A stretch of DNA of 64,000 bases from the NCBI GenBank assembly GCA_021186555.1, contig JAJKFL010000010.1, positions 3,749,085-3,813,084 of the forward strand, in the 5' to 3' direction. The DNA comes from Reticulitermes speratus (Eukaryota > Arthropoda > Insecta > Blattodea > Rhinotermitidae). Positions 34,288 through 46,832 of this stretch are shown one piece after another (the first letter of the stretch is position 1; each line of letters starts with the position of its first letter). The notes below the pieces were generated by a model. That model had not been told where the DNA came from and made no database searches. It saw only the letters and a list, made by a program, of their open reading frames with translations. The translations under genes were made by a program, and so were the position numbers.

Positions 34288-34465
34288 AAGGTAAAGTTAT
34301 CCTTGTGCATGCCATACAGGCATATGGGGGAGTGGAGGTATAGCTCCACTCATTCTTAACCCCGGCACTAAACCGGTAAGTGGTCAGCTTCAGGCTCTGG
34401 CCGCTTTAACCCCAGGGAACGCGCTCCAGGTACCTACAGAACAGGAGATTCAGTCGTTCACATTC
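34288..34465 (-). mobile_element. SINE2-related fragment, head missing
   Basis: 'aaaaggtaaagttatccttg', 'catatgggggagtggaggta', 'tagctccactcattcttaac' and 'ctctggccgctttaacccc' match the 3' part of SINE2 relatives such as the 50.4-kb copy. Confidence 0.8.
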
Positions 34466-34685
34466 TGACGACCTAACTCACCAACCCCAATTCACTAACA
34501 TTACCCCACCCCCTCCATTTTCCAGATAGCAGTCTGCCAACAGATTACCCCCTTCGTAAGTCCGCATATTTAGTAGGTTTGTTTTAAGAAGCTGCATCAG
34601 TTGCCGAGTGTACTTAACGACAACTCATAACGTAAAACACGCAGTAGATTTAAGCAATTGATCTTGTCTTGTCAGACGGACATAT
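34466..34685. other. No gene seen
   Basis: Short unique-looking flank. Confidence 0.5.
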
Positions 34686-36537
34686 ATATATACCGCTTGT
34701 ATACGTTTAATCAATATGGGACACACTGTATATACCGCTTGTATACGCTTAATCAATATGGGACACACTGTATATACCGCTTGTATACGCTTAATCAATA
34801 TGGGACACACTGTATATACCGCTTGTATACGCTTAATCAATATGGGACACACTGTATATACCGCTTGTATACGCTTAATCAATATGGGACACACTGTATA
34901 TACCGCTTGTATACGCTTAATCAATATGGGACACACTGTATATACCGCTTGTATACGCTTAATCAATATGGGACCACTGTATATACCGCTTGTATACGCT
35001 TAATCAATATGGGACACACTGTATATACCGCTTGTATACGTTTAATCAATATGGGACACACTGTATATACCGCTTGTATACGCTTAATCAATATGGGACA
35101 CACTGTATATACCGCTTGTATACGCTTAATCAATATGGGACACACTGTATATACCGCTTGTATACGCTTAATCAATATGGGACACACTGTATATACCGCT
35201 TGTATACGCTTAATCAATATGGGACACACTGTATATACCGCTTGTATACGCTTAATCAATATGGGACACACTGTATATACCGCTTGTATACGCTTAATCA
35301 ATATGGGACACACTGTATATACCGCTTGTATACGCTTAATCAATATGGGACACACTGTAATACCGCTTGTATACGCTTAATCAATATGGGACACACTGTA
35401 TATACCGCTTGTATACGTTTAATCAATATGGGACACACTGTATATACCGCTTGTATACGCTTAATCAATATGGGACACACTGTATATACCGCTTGTATAC
35501 GCTTAATCAATATGGGACACACTGTATACACCGCTTGTATACGCTTAATCAATATGGGACACACTGTATATACCGCTTGTATACGTTAATCAATATGTGA
35601 CACACGGTATATACCGCTTGTATAAGCTTAATCAATATGGGACACACTGTATATACCGCTTGTATAAGCTTAATTAATATGGGACACACTGTATATACCG
35701 CTTGTATACGTTAATCAATATGGGACACACTGTATATACCGCCTGTATACGCTTAATCAATATGGGACACACTGTATATACCGCTTGTATAAGCTTAATC
35801 AATATGGGACACACTGTATATACCGCTTGTATACGTTAATCAATATGGGACACACTGTATATACCGCTTGTATACGTTAATCAATATGGGACACACTGTA
35901 TATACCGCTTGTATAAGCTTAATCAATATGGGACACACTGTATATACCGCTTGTATAAGCTTAATTAATATGGGACACACTGTATATACCGCTTGTATAC
36001 GTTAATCAATATGGGACACACTGTATATACCGCTTGTATACGTTAATCAATATGGGACACACTGTATATACCGCTTGTATACGCTTAATCAATATGGGAC
36101 ACACGGTATATACCGCTTGTATAAACTTAATCAATATGGGACACACTGTATATACCGCTTTTATACGCTTAATCAATATGGGACACACTGTATATACCGC
36201 TTGTATACGCTTAATCAATATGGGACACACGGTATATACCGCTTGTATAAGCTTAATCAATATGGGACACACTGTATATACCGCTTGTATACGCTTAATC
36301 AATATGGGACACACTGTATATACCGCTTGTATACGCTTAATCAATATGGGACACACTGTATATACCGCTTGTATACGCTTAATCAATATGGGACACGCGG
36401 TATATACCGCTTGTATACGTTTAATCAACGTGGAACACACTGTATGTACCGCTTATATAGTTTCATCAATATGGAACACACTGTATGTACCGCTTATATA
36501 GTTTCATGAATATGGAACACTCTGTATGTACCACTCA
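34686..36537. repeat. 42-bp satellite array, about 44 units
   Basis: Unit 'tataccgcttgtatacgctt' plus 'aatcaatatgggacacactgta', 42 bp (14 codons), so frames stay open on both strands. The first half is nearly homogeneous. From about 35580 there are deletion variants ('tacgttaatc') and 'ataagctt' variants arranged in larger repeated blocks. The last units (from 36425) are clearly diverged. Confidence 0.95.
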
Positions 36538-36639
36538 CACAACAGCTGTAAATCAGCTTTTGTCCCGACGAAGGAGCGGAACATCTACAGCACGAGGGGC
36601 CCTTCACGGGTATCGAGCAAAACAACTTCACGGCGCACG

Positions 36640-36790
36640 TAGCACTTTCCTTGGCAAGTTGCGGTCGGCCACTCAGCTAGAAATTCCCCCATTTTAACGC
36701 CGCGTTCACAGAACCCTGCCAATGGACACCACAGTCTGGGCAAGGTTCATCCAGACCACACCCACACACCCCATTCCTCCAACACTAATA
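36640..36790 (-). mobile_element. LINE family B 3' fragment
   Basis: 'actcagctagaaattccccc' then 'gcgttcacagaaccctgcc' is collinear with 'gtcagctagtcaagaaattcc' and 'gcattcacaagagcccgcc' of the 25.9-kb copy. It is strongly diverged. Confidence 0.55.
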
Positions 36791-36844
36791 CTAATATCAT
36801 CCTATGAGACACGTATCAAACAGCAGCCATCCTGACTGATACTT

Positions 36845-36980
36845 AACGAAGGCACCACCTGCGGTATCAGTTCTGGAATGTGACTCTGCGTCACTGGGTC
36901 TGAGGTTCCGTACGTTTCGAAACGTCGGCAACCAAATATCCAGTGACGCAGAGTCACATTTCAGAAGAAATGATACCTCA
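36845..36980. mobile_element. Class B foldback element
   Basis: Arms 'aatgtgactctgcgtcactg' and 'cagtgacgcagagtcacatt', extended by 'ggtatcagttctgg' and 'agaagaaatgatacc', around a 'gtttcgaaacgtcggcaacc' centre. Confidence 0.7.
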
Positions 36981-38235
36981 TTCACAACGCTGAGAAACCT
37001 GAACACTTGCAAGGCACCTCCTGAACAGATGACAGATGTTTTATCAATTGAACTTGCTTGGTTTCAATATGTGGGCCACATTCGATAAACGTATAGTGTC
37101 GTGCGAGCACAAATTCAAAGGATACATATGTACTGAGGCAACAGAAATAAGTCCCATGGATGGTGTGGGTGACAGAACTCTCCACCGGCCCCTCTGGCTT
37201 ATTCAACCAGACCAGCAGATGCCTTTCTTGTATGTTTATTAGACGATGCTGTAAGTAGCTAAGACTACATAGCATAAAATCATAGGACAATTAGTGAAAA
37301 ATGAATGAGAATGTTGAACAATGTGGTTATGACCTACTAAGAGATGAATCCTTCACTTTGTCTGGAGTAACTGAGGAATGCTACAAGAAATATAAATCAG
37401 CATAACTGTGTCCTCACAGGGATATAAACTGGGCACCTCCACAATACAATGCATAAGTGTTACCAGCTGTGCCAATCTGCTTGGTCCAAAAGTGTTTGTT
37501 ACTGGATAATAACACGGTTGTCACTATCAACAAGAATAGCCGGACAACTGGAAGAAAAAAAAAGGCAAGTTCGCTGGAGGTGGAAGCATAATGGGGCATG
37601 GAGGGAGTCAATCCATGGGAGTTCTTTCCAGGGCCTCAGTATGATTGCACTTCATTTGCTATGGACACAAACAGCTGTGGAATCCAAAGACTGATGGTTG
37701 CAGCAAATTTATCTCATTTTAATAATCTTAAAGGCATTTATGTCAGAAAAATCATCAATTATATCTCAAAAGCACGTGAAATGCACACCACGGCCATTAC
37801 AGAAGTGCTGTCAACATAATCTCACAGCAAACAATAACTAAAAGTCTCAGAAATAAAAAGGAGATGCAGAGAAGGTCCACAGCACATAGACGAGAGAAGC
37901 AAAATAAATCAACATTTAAGTCAATCATACATGTCACTGAAATGAACATTCCAAATAATCCTGATATTCCAAATTTTCAAAACGCTTTGAAGACCAGCAA
38001 CATAATACAAAGATTCAGACTAATCACCACTTAAATGTCACTGAAAATCCTCTTAAGGTGGACACCACTTCTCATTCAAAGACTCAGTTGCAACCAAAAA
38101 GCAACGGTATTGTTTTGTTATGTTCCAACAACTGCAGTTCCAGCTAAACAATTACTTTACTGCAGCAGTCTGATAATCTGTACTTTTATCCTAACATTCC
38201 TATCAACATATACAAATATATTATAAACTTGTAAT
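36981..38235. other. No gene recognised
   Basis: AT-rich with few repeats, unlike the sequence to the left. Short frames on both strands show no known motif. It could be intron or UTR of an unidentified gene. Confidence 0.4.
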
Positions 38236-38432
38236 TGAAGGCTTCCGCCTGGTCGTAATGTTGCTTAAAATCTACTGGGTTGTTACCCTGCGTTGTTTTT
38301 TGGTGTATGACCAACGTTTCGGGATCCTTTTTTTCCTAAGACCCTGAAGATGGGACAAACGAGTGATTCCGAAACATTGGTCATACATCAAAAAGCAACG
38401 CCGGGTAACAACCCAGAAAATTTTAAGTAACA
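38236..38432. mobile_element. Class B foldback element
   Basis: Arms 'actgggttgttaccctgcgt' / 'acgccgggtaacaacccag' and 'tatgaccaacgtttcgg' / 'ccgaaacattggtcata', with 'ccctgaagatgggacaaac' on the right arm. The outer left 'ggcttccgcc' matches the start of the 24.6-kb element. Confidence 0.75.
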
Positions 38433-41391
38433 TATTATAAACTTTCTGTTGTCACAACTGCACCTTTATTATGATCGTGTTTATGCACAACTGTAAGTCA
38501 CAAAGTTCCTTATTGAATTATGCCACTTATCCACAACACATCTGTGGGACCAACACTTCAGATGAAAATATCAGATAGGGTGTCATACACAAAATTCACA
38601 ACAGCATTCTGCACACTGTTACCCCTATTTTGTAAAAAGGGGAGACAACCCACAAAACATCAATTTTACTGGAGAAGCAAACAAAGACTTTCAAGAAACT
38701 TTCCTCTTATGACAAATGAACTATTTGAGCTATCAAAATGATGAGTATCATGCACAGAGTATGGAACACAAGCACATGGCCTCACAGGGCTCTCCTCAAC
38801 ACACGGGGCATTTGATAGAACATAATTTGAAGCAATACCAAAGCAGCTCAAAAGCAGACAGTTGAGCCCACAACTCACAGGTGGAAATGCTCTATACTGG
38901 AAAGCAGGTACATAACAACTACACTACTGGAAGAAACCCTAACAGGGTCAACAACAAGCGGCTGTCCACAGGGGTTTCTTGTCACATACGCTGTCGAGCA
39001 AGCTTGATGATGAACTTCTCAGGGGATAATTGGAAGGTAATGCTATTCTATATCAGAAATCTCCTTGGACACTGTCACAAGTGCTGCAAACTGCTTTGGC
39101 AATAGTTCAAAAATAAAATGATAAGAGGCACTGTCAAGCCAAATTGAATTGGAGTAATATGTTCCACTAAGAGCAGAGATTTAACCTTTATCCTACCGGC
39201 ATGGGTACTTACATTTTTGCACATGGTTTACGAAAAACATCACTTGGACATAAAAAAAAATAAAATTATAAAATAAACAGTATGGAAAATAAAATATAAA
39301 CTAAGAACCATGTCTTAAAAATGTAGTGAATTTTCTTGTTGCCTAAATACAATACAATGAATTTCTAGGGGCATTTTTGTACGTGCCATCACATGTGCAA
39401 ACACAGGTCTTTAACAAGGTTAAGAGGTATTAAGGAACCAACTGCCTTCAGTAAAACACTACAGCTGACCAACACATTGGACTAGAGGCCTTTGTGGCAC
39501 GGGTTTGTAGTTGGTAACCAACGATGAACATATGCTGTGTGACATCCCAGAACAGTGAACACCTCCGCTACTGTGGCATAAGCCCGATACATTACATTGG
39601 ACTAGTTTTGGATATGAGCATGACACAGAAGAAACACCTAACAAAACTGCAAATAGGGCCTACCAGGCACTTTGGACCTGCAGAGGCACTTTCTGGGGAT
39701 ACAGAGGGACTGAAACCAAACAGAGATATGCTACAACAGTGACACCTGCAATTACCTATGTTGCACAGAGTGGCAGCCTAAGGTCAAATACAAAACCAGC
39801 AGAGATAAGCTCAGCAAACAGCAAACGCCTGTCTGGGCATAAGTGGTACCTTAAATCCTCCTGGGAATTCCCCCCCCTCCCCCCCACTGTATCTGAAAAA
39901 AGTGACTGTAGCCTAAGCAGGAAAAAAAGACTCAGCTGCACTGAATAGCTGAAATCCATATCATTTGGTACTGGTATCAGGAAGGAACACATCCTAAAGA
40001 TGAGTGCTGACAAAATCATATTAAGATGAGTATGCAATAAACCATATGGCCAAATATCGAGACATGGATGGGAAAGTGGGTTTCAACCAGACAAAACTGG
40101 ACTGATCTGGCACACCGACAAGTCCAAGACAAAAGACGGCACTCTATCTGTTACATCAGTGCTTGCGAGAGGGAACAGTAGTAATGGTGCTCAAGGGATG
40201 AACTGTGATCCATTGATGTGTACCTACAATTGGCAAAGACTACTGCACACCTTGCTTTTCACAGATTATATAAACAGAAGCCAGCCAATAGCAACATTCA
40301 GTTACCCATAACATCACTCACATCACATCAATAACGTTTGGACAACAGCACTAAACCCTGGAGTATATTACTGTATGTTATTTAACTCACTTCAAAGTAC
40401 AGGACAGATACCACCAGAATTTCAATGTTACTGCAGAAATTCTTTGCAAAATGTAACATCTTACGATGGATTAATATACTGCAAGTAGTTTATTTCTGGA
40501 GTATAAGTAAATGGTTTGTACACATCCAGGTAGCTCTAAAAACTGAACACCTCTACAGAGAAACTATTAGGAAGTAAATATCTGTGAACAAAGGGTCCAA
40601 ATGTATTCATTCTCTTGATCTAAGACTGTGAAGTTCTCCCCTGCAGATGGTATTTCTTACAGAGTGATTTAAAATATCAATCACCAATCATTATCATGAT
40701 ATCCATAAACAATATAAAACTAACTCAAAACTCACATTACTATATCCAGCAAAGTTTTCAGTGTTCTGGTATAGTGACAGAAAATAAGTAATAACGATGA
40801 AAATTTAACCCTAACACTTGATATTAATAAGGTTACATAACTGCAAACTCTCCTTTTTGATAAGGGCATAATGAGTGATTGTGGTTAAAGTGCTAAGGAT
40901 CGCAAACTATCACTGATGAATGGCCTGAACTGCTTTACACATTTCATCATGCACTCAGCTTTTGTAAATAATGTTCCTATTAAACGTCTGTAATTGAAGT
41001 ATTTACAAAACACTGTTGTGAGCATATGCTGATATTTGTAGGAAAAGGGTATAAAAATACAGTATCTGTTAACCAGTGCAAAAATTTTCATTCATTTCAC
41101 ATACGGCCTTGAAAATTTCTGAAGGTCTTGCACTGGTGATGTGGCCAACAAGTTAATCCACATTCACCTCCAACACATATCCAACATAAAATGCCATCTT
41201 TAGAGATAACATAACAGGGTTATTCAAATTCACAATTTCCAAATTCGTATAGTCTTGTAATGGCTTTCCTCAATACTTTACAAAGCATTGCTTGATTTAA
41301 TCTAAGCATGCTCTTTTGCCTAGCATATGTGTTGGGTTCTACTAAATTTAGCACACGTCCATGGCAAAATGCGTCGAATAGGTTCATTACA
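38433..41391. other. No gene recognised
   Basis: About 3 kb of low-repeat AT-rich DNA. The reverse complement near 38622-38680 matches 17994-18047. No frame shows a recognisable domain. It may be intronic to a minus-strand transcript starting near 41.9 kb. Confidence 0.4.
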
Positions 41392-41412
41392 ATCAAAAAG
41401 TTATTTCCAACT

Positions 41413-41900
41413 TACCTCTGCATGTAGGTAATAAAGTCATATAAAATGGTAACGCCCTGCGGGACGGTAGCGAAACTGCGACAATAAGAAAAGGTCTCGG
41501 GACACACGTCGAACTCGAATGCGGTGGAATTTGCTTGAACAATCCACGAAGTCTGGAAAGAGAAAGGGGAATTCTATCATCTTCACGTATGAACACTTTC
41601 CATCTTGGAAACAAATTTCACCTGACAAAAGGCTATCCGAGTTAAAATTCAAAAACATATGTAGATAGAAAACGAAGAAAATCACTGGAAAACTAAGCCT
41701 AATAATTACACCAAGCTATTTTCTTGCACAGCCTTCCTACTCACCCCACGTTCCAAGCTGAGCCAGAAATATCACGCAACTTCTTGAACAGAGAGAGAAA
41801 GAACAGCGACGTACGAACACGCGCACGCGGTAGGCAATGCTCGAGTAGGACTCTGCAATGGTGCAAATAATGGTAGCGGAATATAAGCTCAGCAATATGC
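41413..41900 (-). other. Possible 5' exons of a divergent minus-strand gene
   Basis: Minus-strand reading shows two good donor sites: 'aacgtgggGTGAGTAGG' near 41742 and 'catgcagagGTAAGTTGG' near 41412. Between them lies a pyrimidine-rich acceptor ('ccttttgtcag') near 41626. This would give a leader exon ending at 41743 and a second exon of about 41413-41624. Neither holds a recognisable protein; frames are short. The inference is structural only. Confidence 0.3.
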
Positions 41901-42467
41901 GTGCTGTTATTGAAACGTTAATAAATGAATGGCTCATAATATTTAAAATTACGTTTTTTCTTACTTAATCCATTAAAAATAAATATTAATTATAAAGGAA
42001 AAGGATATGACATCACATAACGTCACAATAGCAAGTTCGACGAAGATAACGATAGATGCCGCCATATACAATATTCGCCATCGCTGCCAAAGTATGAAAG
42101 TACAGAACTATTTAATCCTTCATGTAGGTTATTTTAATGCAAGAATATTAAATACTCAAAATCAATCTAATGTAAATTCTTTTTAAGACAACATTATGAA
42201 ACATTACAACAATTAACATTCCTAGTCACTGAGGACGAATATAAGATTTTATGTTGGTAATATTTTTGCCTTTCGGTGACGTGAATTATTCGTGCGCTTT
42301 TATGCACTGAACTCGTGCTTATGGTTGTGCGTGAAGAGTGGCTATTGAATAGTTCTAAGCACTATTTTCTTTCGTTTCGTTTTGAAGCATATGTCTGTGT
42401 AATAAGTGTCGCAAAACCATCCAAAAGATACAATTGTGTATTTTATTTCATAGCGTAGAAAATTAAA
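41901..42467. promoter_or_regulatory. Putative shared promoter / 5' UTR of ZNF622-like gene
   Basis: The interval between the ZNF622 start codon and the possible divergent exons lacks any mobile element of the families seen elsewhere, as expected of a promoter. It contains a 'gtgacgtgaatt' CRE-like site near 42279. No TATA box is assigned. Confidence 0.35.
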
Positions 42468-45300
42468 ATGTCAGCGATATATACGTGCATAACCTGTCGA
42501 GTTGCCTTCAAGGATGCTGATATGCAGAGACAACATTATAAAACCGACTGGCACAGATACAATCTTAAGAGAAAAGTAGCAGAACTTCCTGTTGTCAGTG
42601 CTGAAGAATTTCAACGTCGGGTGCTTATTCAACGAGAAAAAGATGATCTTGATAATACAAGTACTTCTGTTCATTGTACAGTATGTAGAAAAAATTTCAG
42701 CACACAGAATGCTTATGAAAATCATTTGAATTCCAAGAAGCACAAAGTAGGAGTACTGGAGAGTACGAGCCCTGTTCCTGAGAATCAAACTGGCATGAAC
42801 GAAGATTTTCAAACAACTCAAGTATCAAATGATCCTCAGAAAGTTATGGATTCACAGTGTACCAACATGGATATTGTTTCTGATAATTCAGATGTAGAGG
42901 AGGTTGACTCAGATGAATGGGATGAAGAGGAAAATCCAATTTTGAATAACAATTGCCTGTTTTGTTCTCACCATAGTGCTAATATGATTAAAAATCTAAA
43001 ACACATGAGTTTGGAACATTCGTTTTTCATACCAGATGCTGAATATGTAATTGACATGAAGGGTTTACTTACATATTTAGGGGAGAAAGTGTCACAAGGT
43101 TTTATTTGTCTGTGGTGTAATGATAGAGGAAAGACTTTCTATTCTGTTCAAGCTGCCCAGCAGCACATGCAGGACAAAGGACACTGCAAGATGCTGCATG
43201 AAGGTGAAGCACTTGCAGAATACACAGACTTCTACGATTACAGTTCAAGTTATCCAGACCAACAAGAATCAGTACGGATGAAGAAGTGTCCATTCCCGTT
43301 CTGGATGGCTCTGACTTTCAGCTTGTTCTTCCATCTGGTGCTACCATAGGACACAGATCTCTAATGAGATACTACAGGTTGGTATAATACCATTTGCATA
43401 ACACCATAGCAGTTGCAGAATTTTACCGTGCTGTCTGAACCTTATCTTTGGTAACACAAGCCTATTGTATTACAGTGGTACTGCAATATATCACTTGTCA
43501 GTAAACTGTTTACATAAAGTGTGGATCAACAAAAACAAAATACAAGCAATGGATATGAAACTTTTGAGAAATATTGAGGGAAAAAGCGAGAAGGGATGGA
43601 ATTAGAAATAAAAGTTTTAGAGAGGGAATTAGAATTCAGCCTTTGTTCTTAGAGTTTGAAGAGGTGATTTGAAAAGATTTAAGGGAAAGAGATGTGGGAT
43701 GACTCAGAACAAGATGGTTTAGTCAGATACTTAAGACATCAAGACAGTGGCAAAGAGCTGATAGGAAATAAAAAGAAAAGATTGTGGGAAGAAAGAAGAG
43801 ACTGGAGACTTTTTTTGTCTACCCTTCTGTATAAAGTGCAAGTAGTAGTAGTAGCAGTAGTCAGTGATGTGAACAGGATGGAGGCCAGTAATTTGCACAG
43901 TAATTCACTTTGGATACATTAGCTCAGCTAGTTTTAGATTTTTAGATTAAATACTGTATTTATATACTGGTTAGTAAGCTTAATATTAAAAGTATGTCAA
44001 AATGGTTACAGTTCATAATGAGCATGCTGCTCGTTCAAAGTAAGGCAACCATACTTCTGCCATGATACATAAGAGATGTGAATAGTGAGAGAAACTGTGT
44101 CAGTAGTTACTGATGAGATGCATGATGTATGTGATATATGTAAATGTTACTAGTTAATCGGAAGATAAAACTAAACATATCTAACATAACCTAACATTAA
44201 TAGAGATATGCCATGGTAATGACAGGCTTTCATCATGCATTGGCATCTGTCAGTAATACTAAAACATGCACATGGTGCCTGAGATACAGAACATGATGCA
44301 ACAGGAGTAGACAAGTAGTGCACAGTTAAGTAACCAGTGAAGTAAGGTACAGAGCATGATGGGACAGGAGGAGAAACGTCATGTTCAGTTCAGTACTCAG
44401 TTAAATAAGGTATGATATGCTGTTACTTTCTTCTCATTATCCTTTTGAAACTTTCATTTTCAAAGGAATGGGTTCATATTGTAGCCCTTTTTCTTTACTT
44501 GCAAAACTGGATAATTTTAAGTAATTTGGGATTGTTATTTGTGAGCTGGAATATATTCTTGTGAAACCCTTTACAGGCAAAACATTGATCCTAACCGCAG
44601 TGTCGTTCGACACCAGAAGAAGATACATAGGGTTATAGCACAGTACCGTGCTCTAGGCTGGACTGAAACACAACGAGAGGCTGCAGTCAGGTATAAAATT
44701 CTTCATACGTGTTTTGTTTTATTTATAGAGCATCATTATTTTATCTGATCATTATTGTTTGTCACTTCTCACTGCTATTTTATTGTTTGCATGTTGGTGG
44801 GCCACTCACCAGCTACAGTTTATATGCTAAGGGGGCTGACGGGAAGTGACAGACCATACTGGTCAGATAATGACTCTGTAGATGCATACATATAAATCCA
44901 GGAACCTTTGTTTTGTATGTTAAGCCCTCACATTATTTTCCACAAATAGAATGGCTCACATCATGGGTGAACAGATTTTCCAGAAATGTAGGAGCCACAT
45001 CAAAATTCTAGGTGCCAGAAGGGTGGCATGAAGGAAGTTCCATACAGAGGACCCACAAATATTAGGTGTCGCCCTACAAAATTTAATCGCCCAGGCAACC
45101 TAGTGCCTGGTATTTGTGCACCTCTGCCTTATATAATTACAGGAGTGTGTCAAAAATTTAAAATTGACATATGTATTTCTGTTTCCAGGAAAGCAAGAGA
45201 CATCGACTATATGAAGCGAATTCGATCTAGGTATGCTACTAGTCTTGGAGTGAAAGCAAACAAATTACAAAGACATTTCAGACCACAAGTCAATTTCTAA
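42468..45300 (+). CDS. ZNF622: ZNF622/Rei1-family pre-60S maturation factor, three exons
   Basis: In yeast and animals this family acts in late cytoplasmic maturation of the large ribosomal subunit, helping release export factors and probing the exit tunnel with its basic C-terminus. Exons: 42468-43377, 44577-44690, 45189-45300; all junctions are GT-AG, and both introns split an AG|G arginine codon. Fingers: C7/C10/H23/H29, C70/C73/H86/H92, C163/C166/H179/H184 and C214/C217/H233/H239. An acidic linker spans about 138-157. Downstream blocks are LVLPSGATIGHRSLMRYYR, YRALGWTETQREAAVR and the basic end KANKLQRHFRPQVNF. Total length is about 378 residues, nearer yeast Rei1 than the longer human protein. 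Oddity: one base appears missing at about 43272-43277, so the plain frame stops at 43349. Retained introns and intact splice sites favour a real gene with an assembly or polymorphic indel. Confidence 0.92.
43378..44576 (+). other. Intron 1 of ZNF622-like gene
   Basis: Donor GTTGGT, acceptor 'aaaccctttacag'. AT-rich, with no SINE or array recognised. A 76-codon frame inside is chance. Confidence 0.8.
44972..45127. mobile_element. hAT-type MITE, copy 2, within intron 2
   Basis: Collinear with 217-364: 'gtaggagccacatcaaaatt', 'gaggacccacaaatatta' and 'atttgtgcacctctgcc'. The termini are decayed, implying an old insertion. The intron itself runs 44691-45188. Confidence 0.7.
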
Positions 45301-45409
45301 TTACACTACTGCAAGAGGTATACCACTGCATTTCATCTCACTGAAAGAGCATTTCAACTGTTAGACCTCATATGGTCATTATTGACACTGACAGACAGAA
45401 CAAATGGTG

Positions 45410-45580
45410 AATTCTAAAAGGATCTGACGATGGTATGTAACATTGAGAACTAATGGGTTTCTGGACTTTGTCCATCTCCAGAAATCTACAATAACTAGAT
45501 AACACAACCTGAGGACGGAAGCAGATCCAGTTTCTGAAAGATCGTGCTATCTAGTTAGTCCAGAAACCCATTAGTTCTCA
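45410..45580. mobile_element. Class B foldback element with 15-bp target duplication
   Basis: Arms 'gagaactaatgggtttctgg' and 'ccagaaacccattagttctc', with a 'ctagataacac' / 'gtgctatctag' inner pair. ACAGAACAAATGGTG occurs exactly at 45395-45409 and 45581-45595. A 15-bp duplication is typical of target-primed retroposition rather than cut-and-paste. It lies just downstream of the ZNF622 stop, probably in the 3' UTR. Confidence 0.8.
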
Positions 45581-45595
45581 ACAGAACAAATGGTG

Positions 45596-46534
45596 TTTTG
45601 AATACAATACCCTGTTTATGGGAAAGATAATTTAGAATTGAAGTGTGCTGTTGGCAGTGCTTTGAAGTATTCTGTTCACATACTTCAGAAGATACAGAAA
45701 TTCTACTGCTCTGATAACGTTGTACATAGTAACTGTCGCTGTGTTACAGTATTAATTGCAGATGAACAGCCTTCATCAGTAGCATAGAATGTGTCACAGA
45801 TATTATAGAGAATAATGAAATAGAGGAATGTACATCTGTATTTCAGTCATTAAAATTTCATTGTTCTGGGAATGTGTCTTATGTTATTCACTGTTATCCT
45901 GTAATTGTAACCTCTCAGTTCTGTCCTGTAACTTTGAATGCCCATAAATTTACCTTCCTACTTATGTCACTTGATGGGAGTTACATCAGAAGTATGGGAA
46001 CATTATTAAAGGCAATAGACGCACAAAGTAACTGTGCTTCAAATGTTGTATATATTGCGTCATTCACTAGTGGCAATAGTCCTTTTCTCTAAGTCATCAA
46101 AAGTCTGCCTTTTATTTTCTTTCCATTTCGAGTGCCTCGGAGTCAGCTATGAGGTGAAGTCTTTTTCAACTGACTGAGCTGTGAATTTTCATAAAGTGTC
46201 AATTGTAATATTTTATATGCAAAGCGTTTCAATGAAACTGATACATGATCAGTAGTGTCTGTTCTTGTCACATGTTCAAAACGCCACTCGTGTGAGAATA
46301 TTACCAAGAAGATGCTGCATCATGTTACTTCACAGCAGATGGAATATTTATCAGGGAATGTAGAGCTTGTATGACTGTGTAGAAGTAGTTAATGCATTTA
46401 AATTTTGTTGCAAAACCTGAAATTATAAACATCGTGATTGAATGTTTTCCGTCTTCCATCCTAACGCTTGTGTTAAATACAGAGTCACAGTACAGGATTT
46501 AATGTTCTCACTGCTTAACCCTAAAGATGAAAGG
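45596..46534. other. Downstream of ZNF622; no further gene
   Basis: AT-rich and plausibly 3' UTR in part. Frames here are short and unrecognised. Confidence 0.45.
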
Positions 46535-46548
46535 ACTATGATCCTTTG

Positions 46549-46818
46549 GTGGGCCGGGATAGCTCAGTTGGTATAGTGACTCGCTACGGGCTGGACGGTC
46601 CGGGGATCGAATCCCGGTGTGGGGCGAGATTTTCAGCACCCGGCCCTGGGGCCCACCCAGCCCCATGTACAATGGGTACCGGGTCATTCCCGGGGGTAAA
46701 GCGACCGGGGCGTGGCATTGACCACCCACCCTCATCTAGCATCAAATTTAAAGAAAGAGTAGAGCTATACCTGTACACCTCTGGACCTTCTTGGCCTGAT
46801 CTAGGGTGAGCTTACCTT
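46549..46818 (+). mobile_element. SINE2 (tRNA-derived), full length
   Basis: Head 'gtgggccgggatagctcagt', B-box region 'gggatcgaatcccggtg', SINE2 body and a CTTACCTT tail. An exact 14-bp duplication, ACTATGATCCTTTG, lies at 46535-46548 and 46819-46832. Good preservation suggests a recent insertion. Confidence 0.95.
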
Positions 46819-46832
46819 ACTATGATCCTTTG

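Noticed and set aside
34625-36509. Open frames on both strands in the 42-bp array
   Set aside because: The unit is 14 codons with no stops on either strand; no start, splice or flanking context.
37449-37694. Possible transposase fragment
   Set aside because: No catalytic motif or terminal repeats; the residue pattern is not convincing.
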